This document shows positions 17,293-23,772 of a DNA stretch of 40,443 bases, one piece after another. This stretch comes from Haloarchaeobius iranensis. GTDB lineage: Archaea; Halobacteriota; Halobacteria; Halobacteriales; Natrialbaceae. Location: NCBI RefSeq assembly GCF_900103505.1, contig NZ_FNIA01000026.1:1-40443 (forward strand), in the 5' to 3' direction. The notes beneath the pieces are model-generated. The model was not told the origin of the DNA, did no database searches, and saw only the letters and a list, made by a program, of their open reading frames with translations. A program made the translations under genes and the position numbers. Numbering within the stretch: position 1 is the stretch's first letter; every line of letters begins with the position of its first letter.

Positions 17293-18780
17293 ATGGGTTG
17301 GAAAGAAGCCGCCGAACCGGTCCTTACCAGGATGCCATCGGTCCAACGACCGGATGGTCACGTCCCGTTCAAGCGGAAGCTGGGCTGGACCGGCGGCATA
17401 CTGGTGCTGTACTTCTTCCTCACGACGATCACTGTCTACGGAACACAGCCTGTGGGAACCGGCGGAGGCGACGCGTTCGGACAGTTCCGGTCGATTCTGG
17501 CCGGTGCGAACCGTTCGATACTGCACCTCGGCATCGGGCCGATAGTCACCGCGAGCATCGTCCTGCAGCTGCTCGGCGGCGCGAACCTCCTCGGGCTCGA
17601 CACGGACGACCCCCGTGACCAGATCCTCTACCAGGGCCTCCAGAAGGTGCTGGTGCTGGTGATGACGGTACTCACCGCCGTCCCCATGGTGTTCCTCTCG
17701 TCGGGTATCCTCCCGATCGCACCTGGTGCCCAGGAGACCCTGGCTGGCTTCGTCGGCGTCGGTAACGGCTCGATGGCCACCCGGTGGCTCATCTTCGCCC
17801 AGATATTCATCGGCGGCGTCCTCATCCTGTTCATGGACGAGATCGTGAGCAAGTGGGGCGTCGGCTCCGGTATCGGGCTGTTCATCATCGCGGGTGTGAG
17901 CCAGCGACTCGTCACCGGTTTCATCGCCGTGTTCCGCGACTGGTTCGGCATCGTGACCGGCAGCACGGGCGTCAACGTGTTCACGCAGGCCGGGTTCCAG
18001 GACCTGCTGTTCAACCAGGGCCACATCATCGCCCTGATTACCACGCTCCTCATCTTCGCCATCGTCGTCTACGCGGAGAGCGTGCGCGTGGAGATACCCC
18101 TGAGCCACGCACGGGTCAAGGGCGCGCGGGGTCGCTTCCCGGTGAAGCTCATCTACGCGAGCGTCCTGCCGATGATCCTCGTCCGCGCGCTGCAGGCGAA
18201 CATCCAGTTCCTCGGCCGTGGGCTCAGCAGCCTCGGGAGCGCTCCCGCCTGGCTCGTCGAGTACAACGGCAGCGGGCAGGCCATTGGTGGCCTGTTCTAC
18301 TATCTTGCTCCAGTCCAGCGTCCCAGTGACTGGATCTGGTGGGGCGACCAGACAGGGACAGCAGCTACTGTCGCCGCACAAGAGGGCGTCATCCACGTCA
18401 TCCTCCGTGTCGGGGTCGACCTCACCTTCATGATCGCCGGCGGTGCCATCTTCGCCATCTTCTGGGTGGAGACGACCGACATGGGCCCGAAGTCGACCGC
18501 GAAACAGATCCAGAACTCCGGGATGCAGATCCCCGGCTTCCGCCAGAACGTCGGCGTCATCGAGAAGGTCATGGAGCGCTACATCCCGCAGGTGACCGTC
18601 ATCGGTGGCGCGCTCGTCGGCCTGCTCGCCGTCATGGCGAACATGCTCGGTACCGTCGGGAGCGTCACCGGCACGGGCCTGCTGCTCACGGTCTCCATCA
18701 CGTACAAGCTGTACGAGGAGATCGCCGAGGAGCAGCTCATGGAGATGCACCCGATGATGCGCCAGATGTTCGGCAACTAG
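17293..18780 (+). CDS. secY: Preprotein translocase subunit SecY
   Basis: A 495-residue, ten-helix channel subunit of the archaeal Sec translocon, which forms the protein-conducting pore with SecE and Sec-beta. It starts MGWKEAAEPVLTRMPSVQRP. The first helix (GWTGGILVLYFFLTTITVYG) is followed by the plug region (DAFGQFRSILAGANRSILHL). Further markers are VGSGIGLFIIAGVSQRLVTG, the large cytoplasmic loop with VKGARGRFPVKLIYASVLPM, and the C-terminal EIAEEQLMEMHPMMRQMFGN. A TTG four codons upstream is in frame, but ATG is preferred. It converges with the exonuclease gene; the 59-base gap holds no clear terminator. Confidence 0.97.
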   Translation: MGWKEAAEPVLTRMPSVQRPDGHVPFKRKLGWTGGILVLYFFLTTITVYGTQPVGTGGGDAFGQFRSILAGANRSILHLGIGPIVTASIVLQLLGGANLLGLDTDDPRDQILYQGLQKVLVLVMTVLTAVPMVFLSSGILPIAPGAQETLAGFVGVGNGSMATRWLIFAQIFIGGVLILFMDEIVSKWGVGSGIGLFIIAGVSQRLVTGFIAVFRDWFGIVTGSTGVNVFTQAGFQDLLFNQGHIIALITTLLIFAIVVYAESVRVEIPLSHARVKGARGRFPVKLIYASVLPMILVRALQANIQFLGRGLSSLGSAPAWLVEYNGSGQAIGGLFYYLAPVQRPSDWIWWGDQTGTAATVAAQEGVIHVILRVGVDLTFMIAGGAIFAIFWVETTDMGPKSTAKQIQNSGMQIPGFRQNVGVIEKVMERYIPQVTVIGGALVGLLAVMANMLGTVGSVTGTGLLLTVSITYKLYEEIAEEQLMEMHPMMRQMFGN

Positions 18781-18839
18781 GCGGCTCCGTCACTTCGATT
18801 CGTCATCTCTCGTGTTGACCGCTCTCGTCCAGCGCCAGC

Positions 18840-19556
18840 TCAGTCGCCGAACGAGCGCGCGAGCCGGAACAGCGGCTCGATGTCGGCTCGCGTGTAGTCC
18901 GTCAACAGGCGTTCGAGTTCCGCGAACTCGCGGGTGTCCGTGCGTCCCTCGACGAGCTGGGCGACGTACGCTTCGCCCAGCACCGCCCCGATGTGGACGT
19001 CCGTCACCGTCGCGCCGTCAATGGCCGGGTGGTTCCCGACCGGCCCGATATCGTAGTCGGCGTAGTGGGTGGGCGCGACGTGGATCCCCTCCCAACGGCA
19101 GACGTCCTCGAGGGCGACCGTGGTGCGCCAGGACTCGAGGCGGTCGGCGTAGGCGTCGACCGCGAGCGGGTTCAGGTCGACGTGGCGGTCGAACAGCGCG
19201 TCGATTCGGCCGGTCGCCTCGGGCCACGTCCCGTGTTCGACGGCCCGCTGGGCCCAGCCGCCGAGGTGTATGGCGTCGAACCGGTTACCGTTGTGGGTGA
19301 GCACCCCGTCGGCCTCGCGCCCCCGGCACCAGTCGTCGACCCGCCTGAGGAGGTCCGCGGTGGCCTCGACGTTCCAGCCGCCGTCGCGAAAGAGGACGGC
19401 CGTCTCCACGGGCGCGTCTGGCGCGGGCTGGTGTCCGAGCCCGACCGCGACGAGCTCGAAGTACTCCGTCTCCCTGAAGTCCGAGCCCTCCGGCGACCGG
19501 TTCGGGCTCGCGGTCTCGATATCGACGGCGAGGAGACTGTCGGGGATGGTGCGCAT
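18840..19556 (-). CDS. DnaQ/PolB-exonuclease-like 3'-5' exonuclease homologue
   Basis: A 238-residue protein with the RNase H-like exonuclease layout. Motif I is LLAVDIETAS (Asp12, Glu14), motif II is VLTHNGNRFDAIHLGGW (the Asp near residue 93), and a C-terminal GRTDTREFAELERLLTDYTR then ADIEPLFRL carries the region where motif III is expected. It resembles the stand-alone exonuclease domains related to B-family DNA polymerases. Nucleic-acid trimming is inferred; the substrate is unknown. It is transcribed toward secY and probably has its own promoter. Confidence 0.72.
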   Translation of the reverse strand: MRTIPDSLLAVDIETASPNRSPEGSDFRETEYFELVAVGLGHQPAPDAPVETAVLFRDGGWNVEATADLLRRVDDWCRGREADGVLTHNGNRFDAIHLGGWAQRAVEHGTWPEATGRIDALFDRHVDLNPLAVDAYADRLESWRTTVALEDVCRWEGIHVAPTHYADYDIGPVGNHPAIDGATVTDVHIGAVLGEAYVAQLVEGRTDTREFAELERLLTDYTRADIEPLFRLARSFGD

Positions 19557-19580
19557 CGCTGTCTTCGTTTGCCGGCCGTC

Positions 19581-19588
19581 GATATGAA
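19581..19588 (-). promoter_or_regulatory. TATA-like element of the exonuclease gene
   Basis: TTCATATC on the minus strand, about 28 bases before the ATG at 19556, consistent with a leaderless transcript. Confidence 0.4.
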
Positions 19589-19692
19589 CGTGTGGTCGGG
19601 GGCGAGTCCAGCGAGTCGTCGCTCGGGACAGGAGACGGCCACGATGCCCGAGGAGGCTTCGAGCATGACGTTCGTGATCTGCAGCCGTTGTC

Positions 19693-20559
19693 TCAGCCGT
19701 CGGCAGCCGGCGCTCCCACGTCCTGCTCGCTCGTCACGTCGGCGAGGAACTCCCGCACCGTCTCGGTGAACACGTCCGGCCGGTCCAGCATCACGCCGTG
19801 GCTGGCACCCACAATCTCCTCGACGCGCACGTCGGTCGGGGCTCGCTCCAACTGCTTTGCTTTGCTCGCGATGGCGCCACCGGTACGTTCGCCGTAGGCG
19901 TACAGGACGGGAACGTGGAAGTCGGTCGGGCTCGTCCCAACGTACGCCAGCGCAGCGTCCATACACGTTTCCTGGGCCTCCGAGGAGAACGCTTCCCCGG
20001 CGTCCTCGGCGTATTCGCTCGTGGTCATTCCGAGCTCCGGTACCTCCTTCTCGGGGCCTTCCTCCATCCCGCCGACTCGCTTGGCGAGGAACTCTAGCAC
20101 CCGTTCGACCCGGGCTTCGCCGACGACGTCCGCCGCGCGGTCGAACACCGGCTGGAGTCGGAACATGACCCGCTCGACGGTCGTTTCGCCGACGGCAGTC
20201 CGCGCGTCGGCGAACACGATGCCACTGACCGCGTCCGGGTACTGAATGGCGTACTCGGCAGCGATGAGCCCACCGTACGAGTGCGCACAGAGCACCGGCT
20301 GCTCTATACCGAGCTCGTCGACGAGCGCGTGGAGGTCACCGGCGAGCTGTGAAATCGAGCGCACGGACGCACCAGACCCGGTGGTCTCTCCGTGCCCACG
20401 GTAGTCGTAAGCCACTACCTGGTACTCGTCCTCGAGAGCCGTGAGTTGCGGTCGCCACGAGCGGTGATCCCAGCCAAGCCCGTGGATGAACACCACGGGT
20501 GGACCCTCGCCGTGGTGCTCGTAGTACGTCTCGACCTCTCCCGTTTCAACATATGGCAC
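19693..20559 (-). CDS. Alpha/beta-hydrolase fold protein
   Basis: A 288-residue hydrolase of the haloperoxidase/esterase type. Visible are the oxyanion motif VVFIHGLGWDHRSW, the strand VVAYDYRGHGETTG, the nucleophile elbow LCAHSYGGLIAAEYA, a likely acid in YAYGERTGGA, and the catalytic His in GASHGVMLDRPDVF. The substrate cannot be told. GTG at 20559 gives the usual N-terminus PYVETGEVETYYEHHG; a GTG at 20586 adds nine residues but lies upstream of the predicted transcription start. Confidence 0.85.
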   Translation of the reverse strand: MPYVETGEVETYYEHHGEGPPVVFIHGLGWDHRSWRPQLTALEDEYQVVAYDYRGHGETTGSGASVRSISQLAGDLHALVDELGIEQPVLCAHSYGGLIAAEYAIQYPDAVSGIVFADARTAVGETTVERVMFRLQPVFDRAADVVGEARVERVLEFLAKRVGGMEEGPEKEVPELGMTTSEYAEDAGEAFSSEAQETCMDAALAYVGTSPTDFHVPVLYAYGERTGGAIASKAKQLERAPTDVRVEEIVGASHGVMLDRPDVFTETVREFLADVTSEQDVGAPAADG

Positions 20560-20567
20560 AACAGTGT

Positions 20568-20586
20568 GTGAGCGAATCCCGCTCAC
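20568..20586. promoter_or_regulatory. Perfect 7-bp inverted repeat at the hydrolase start
   Basis: GTGAGCGAATCCCGCTCAC has perfect 7-bp arms and a five-base centre. It overlaps the predicted transcription start and lies nine bases before the chosen GTG. Either a repressor site or a 5' hairpin. Confidence 0.4.
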
Positions 20587-20601
20587 TTTAGTGTTGTCTT
20601 A

Positions 20602-20609
20602 CTATACAT
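20602..20609 (-). promoter_or_regulatory. TATA-like element of the hydrolase gene
   Basis: ATGTATAG on the minus strand within an AT-richer gap predicts transcription starting near 20580. Confidence 0.4.
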
Positions 20610-20658
20610 TCTGTTTCAGATATTACACCGGTGGTGTTTATGATTCGGGATACTCCCG

Positions 20659-21171
20659 TCACGCCGACCGGATGCGAACACCGTACTCGGTCCAGACGGC
20701 AACCGCGAGTGCGACCCCGACGAGTAGGAACTCCAGCCAGAGCCACGCCGTCAGATTCAGGTTGGCGAAGTGCGCGCTGAACGACGAGTCCAGTTCGTAC
20801 GGCGGGGGAGCCAGGAGTGGCCAGGCCAGAAACGTCAGGTACTCGAACTCCAGCCCGACCAGCGACTGTACCGAATCGGCAAAGAGGTGACTCGCGTAGC
20901 CGATGCCGAACCCGATAGTGTACGTCCGCCGGTCGCTTCGTCCGGTGGCCCACCACGCGACCCCGAAAACGACGGCGAGTGCGAAAACCGAATGGGCGAG
21001 GCTACGGCCCGAGGGGAGGACTGCGACGGTCCATGCGAGTGGTTTGTCGACGAGGTCGGGGAACTGCGTCCCGAAGAGAAGTGCGACGAAGGCGGGTCCG
21101 TGTCCGTCGTCGACGGGCATGCTCGCTCGGCCGAGCAGGTATCCGAGAGCTGCATGTCCCCATGGCCACAT
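20659..21171 (-). CDS. YdjM-type membrane metal-dependent hydrolase family protein
   Basis: A 170-residue integral membrane protein of the YdjM/LexA-binding membrane hydrolase family (Pfam PF04307). Conserved polar motifs sit beside membrane helices: WPWGHAALGYLLGR at the N-terminus, GTQFPDLVDKPLAW, PSGRSLAHSVFALA and GYASHLFADSVQSL. The His and Asp residues of these motifs are the proposed metal ligands of the family. The C-terminal helix ends in RIRSA. Its true substrate is unknown. It is divergent from the zinc-ribbon gene at 21263. Confidence 0.82.
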   Translation of the reverse strand: MWPWGHAALGYLLGRASMPVDDGHGPAFVALLFGTQFPDLVDKPLAWTVAVLPSGRSLAHSVFALAVVFGVAWWATGRSDRRTYTIGFGIGYASHLFADSVQSLVGLEFEYLTFLAWPLLAPPPYELDSSFSAHFANLNLTAWLWLEFLLVGVALAVAVWTEYGVRIRSA

Positions 21172-21225
21172 GGTGTATCCTTGGCTCTGGCCTGCAATTA
21201 GGGGTGTCGACTCGAGGCGACCGGA

Positions 21226-21233
21226 ATTTTACC
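21226..21233 (+). promoter_or_regulatory. TATA-like element of the zinc-ribbon gene at 21263
   Basis: ATTTTACC lies about 33 bases before the ATG at 21263, giving a leader of under ten bases. The whole 21200-21262 stretch is AT-rich. Confidence 0.4.
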
Positions 21234-21262
21234 CTTGCCTGATATAGCATGTAATAAATATA

Positions 21263-21409
21263 ATGGCCGATGACCCGTTGTACAATTCGGGGACGAGTAT
21301 GGAAGAAACAGCATACTGTGAGGCATGTGAAGGTGAGCGAAAGGTAGTCAAGACGGTGGGGTGGCAGGCAGACGTCTGTGCAGACTGTGGGAACGAGATA
21401 GAGGGCTGA
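21263..21409 (+). CDS. Small zinc-ribbon protein (48 residues)
   Basis: The frame encodes MADDPLYNSGTSMEETAYCE, then ACEGERKVVKTVGWQADVCA and DCGNEIEG. Two CxxC pairs (CEAC and CADC) 19 residues apart form a classic zinc ribbon. Such mini-proteins are common in haloarchaea; the role is unknown, perhaps nucleic-acid or protein binding. An AT-rich promoter precedes it. It is separated by 48 bases from the membrane-protein operon downstream. Confidence 0.72.
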   Translation: MADDPLYNSGTSMEETAYCEACEGERKVVKTVGWQADVCADCGNEIEG

Positions 21410-21457
21410 AACGGGCAGACGACAGGCTCTTGTCGGTTCCGTATAGAGCCTACGCTA

Positions 21458-21733
21458 ATGACGACGGCGCGCCGACAGCGGTTCGTCTCCGCCACCATGG
21501 GCTGGTTCCTCGGGAGTGCACTGGTGCTTGCACTCCTCGACTCGTTGGAGTACGAGCTGTTCTTCGTGACGGCGCTCATCGGCTTTCTCGTGGTCGTCGA
21601 GCTGACGGCGCCGCTGAACCTCACGCCAGCGTGGCGTGCCCGCCTGAAGTGGCTCATCGGGCTCGGACTGCTGGTCTTCGCGTACGTCGTGGTGCGTCGC
21701 ATTCTGGCCATTCTGCCGCCCGGGGTGCTATGA
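21458..21733 (+). CDS. Small three-helix membrane protein
   Basis: A 91-residue membrane protein with hydrophobic segments at about residues 12-28, 34-52 and 63-88, and a basic N-terminus (MTTARRQRF). I recognise no family. The DUF4350 gene begins at the base after its TGA, so it is the first gene of that operon. It could be a membrane partner of the permease or MoxR system; that is inference from location. Confidence 0.72.
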   Translation: MTTARRQRFVSATMGWFLGSALVLALLDSLEYELFFVTALIGFLVVVELTAPLNLTPAWRARLKWLIGLGLLVFAYVVVRRILAILPPGVL

Positions 21734-22786
21734 ATGCGGATCGAACTCCCACAGTACGTCCTGCTGTTTATCGTTGGCCTGTTCGTCGTGAGCCTGCTCT
21801 GGGCCGGGAGTACGTCCACGGCGGCCTTCGGCGGGTACAACCCGGCATGGGACGGCTCGCGCGATGCGCGCGTGCTCGCCGACGAAGGCGCGGAGGTGAC
21901 GGTCCTGCAGGAGACGAGCGGTTACGACTCGCTCCCGGGGGAGAACACGACGGCGGTCGTGCTGTCGCCTTCGGAGTCCTACGACGCGAGCTCGCGTGCA
22001 CGATTTCGGTCGTTCGTCGAGCGAGGTGGGACCCTCGTCGTTGCGGGCGACTTCGACGGGGGGACGAACGAACTGCTCGCTGCGGTCGGTGCCGAAAGCC
22101 GGGTCGACGGACGCGTTCTCCGAGACGAACGGTTCCACGGTGCGTCCCCGGCGCTTCCCGTCGCGACGAACATCTCGGAGAGTCAGTACACTGAGTCGGT
22201 CGGCCGCGTCGCGCTCAACTACCCCTCGGTCGTCGACCCCGGGCCGAACGCGACGACAATCGTCGCGAGCTCGAACTACAGCTATCTCGATACGAACGGG
22301 AACGACGCGCTGGACGACAGCGAACAGCTGGCGTCATATCCGGTCGTGACGACCGAATCAGTCGGTGCGGGGACGGTGATAGCCGTCTCTGATCCGAGTC
22401 TGTTCATCAATACGATGCTCGAGAAGGGGGACAACAGAGCGTTCGCGACGAACCTCTTCGCAGGCGAGACGGTCGCCTTCGATTACTCGCACTCCGCGGG
22501 GCTGCCGCCGTTGACAGCGCTCGTCCTCGACCTTCGCAGCTCGGCATTTGCACAGTTCGCGCTGGGGGCGCTCGTGGTTGCTCTCGGAGCCTTGGCGATA
22601 CGCGAAGATGGCGTGCTCGCAGCGCTGGGCCAGCGTCTCGGGCGCTCCGGCGCGGACTCGACACTGACCCAGCGAGAGGTGCTGACGTTCCTCCGCGACC
22701 GGCATCCCGAGTGGGAAGAGGCGCGCGTCGAGCGTCTCGCACAAAGTATTAACCTCCCCTCCCGAAACGAGGGAGATGAACAATGA
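21734..22786 (+). CDS. DUF4350 family membrane protein
   Basis: A 350-residue protein with an N-terminal membrane anchor (residues 8-25, YVLLFIVGLFVVSLLW), an extracytoplasmic domain and a second helix near residues 268-292. The ectodomain has a glutamine-amidotransferase-like core, as expected for DUF4350: TTAVVLSPSESYDASSRARF, then FVERGGTLVVAGDFDGGTNE, and VGAGTVIAVSDPSLFINTML. The sequons (ENTT, TNIS, PNATT, SNYS) suggest glycosylation. The cytoplasmic tail is acidic. It overlaps the MoxR gene by four bases, a standard association for this family. Confidence 0.85.
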   Translation: MRIELPQYVLLFIVGLFVVSLLWAGSTSTAAFGGYNPAWDGSRDARVLADEGAEVTVLQETSGYDSLPGENTTAVVLSPSESYDASSRARFRSFVERGGTLVVAGDFDGGTNELLAAVGAESRVDGRVLRDERFHGASPALPVATNISESQYTESVGRVALNYPSVVDPGPNATTIVASSNYSYLDTNGNDALDDSEQLASYPVVTTESVGAGTVIAVSDPSLFINTMLEKGDNRAFATNLFAGETVAFDYSHSAGLPPLTALVLDLRSSAFAQFALGALVVALGALAIREDGVLAALGQRLGRSGADSTLTQREVLTFLRDRHPEWEEARVERLAQSINLPSRNEGDEQ

Positions 22787-23757
22787 ACCCGGCCGAGGCG
22801 TACGAGGCTCTCCGTGATGAGATCGGGACCGTTCTGGTCGGTAACGACGACCTCATCGAACACTTTGCTGTCGCGCTCCTCACGCGAGGCCACGTGCTCC
22901 TCGAGGGCGTTCCTGGCGTCGCGAAGACGACAGCGGGCCACGCGTTCGCACGAGCTGTCGGCCTGGACTACAACCGCATCCAGATGACGCCAGACGTCCT
23001 GCCGGCTGACGTCACGGGCACGCACATCTATCGCGAGGGCACCGGCTCGTTCGAACTCCAGCGCGGTCCCGTGTTCTCGAACGTCCTCCTCGTCGACGAG
23101 ATCAACCGTGCGACCCCCAAGACGCAGTCCGCACTCCTCGAGGCGATGCAGGAGGAACGCGTCACCATCGAGGGTGAGACGCTCCCGCTGCCGACGCCCT
23201 TCATGACCATCGCGACGCAGAACCCCATCGAGATGGAGGGTACGTTCGAACTCCCGGAAGCGCAACGGGACCGCTTCCAGTTCAAGCTCGTCGTCGAGAC
23301 GCCGAGCCGGGAGGACGAGCGACGAATCATCGACCGGTTCGACGGCGAGTCGACGCTCGACGCGGAGAGCATCGAGCCGGTCCTCTCACCGTCTACGATC
23401 GGCGACCTCAGAGAGCAGGTCGAAGCCGTTCACGTGTCCGACCCGGTGAAGGAGTACATCATCGATGTGGTCCGCGCGGTTCGGGAGGACGAGAACGTCG
23501 ACGTGGGCGCGTCGCCGCGTGCGGCGCTTGCACTCCTGCACGCCGGAAAAGCCCGAGCAGCCATTCACGGGCGGGAGTACGTCATCCCGGACGACGTCAA
23601 GGCGCTTGCGCTCCTGACGCTCCGGCATCGGGTCGTGTTGAACACGGAGGCCGACCTCGGTGGCGTGACATCCAAGTCGGTGATCGAGGCGACGCTCGAG
23701 TCGGTCGCACCGCCCGACGTCGCCGACGCCAGCGTCGCGCAACCGGCGGGGGAGTGA
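22783..23757 (+). CDS. MoxR-family AAA+ ATPase
   Basis: A 324-residue cytosolic ATPase, a chaperone-like member of the helix-2-insert AAA+ group. Walker A is GVPGVAKTT (residues 42-50), Walker B is VLLVDE (101-106), sensor 1 is in TIATQNP (142-148), the arginine-containing segment is LPEAQRDRF, and sensor 2 is ASPRA (243-247). MoxR proteins usually act with a DUF58/VWA partner in maturation of membrane or surface complexes; a DUF58 gene lies at 34689. The start overlaps the DUF4350 gene, and the permease gene follows after 15 bases. Confidence 0.93.
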   Translation: MNPAEAYEALRDEIGTVLVGNDDLIEHFAVALLTRGHVLLEGVPGVAKTTAGHAFARAVGLDYNRIQMTPDVLPADVTGTHIYREGTGSFELQRGPVFSNVLLVDEINRATPKTQSALLEAMQEERVTIEGETLPLPTPFMTIATQNPIEMEGTFELPEAQRDRFQFKLVVETPSREDERRIIDRFDGESTLDAESIEPVLSPSTIGDLREQVEAVHVSDPVKEYIIDVVRAVREDENVDVGASPRAALALLHAGKARAAIHGREYVIPDDVKALALLTLRHRVVLNTEADLGGVTSKSVIEATLESVAPPDVADASVAQPAGE

Positions 23758-23772
23758 CCGAACTCCGCTCCG

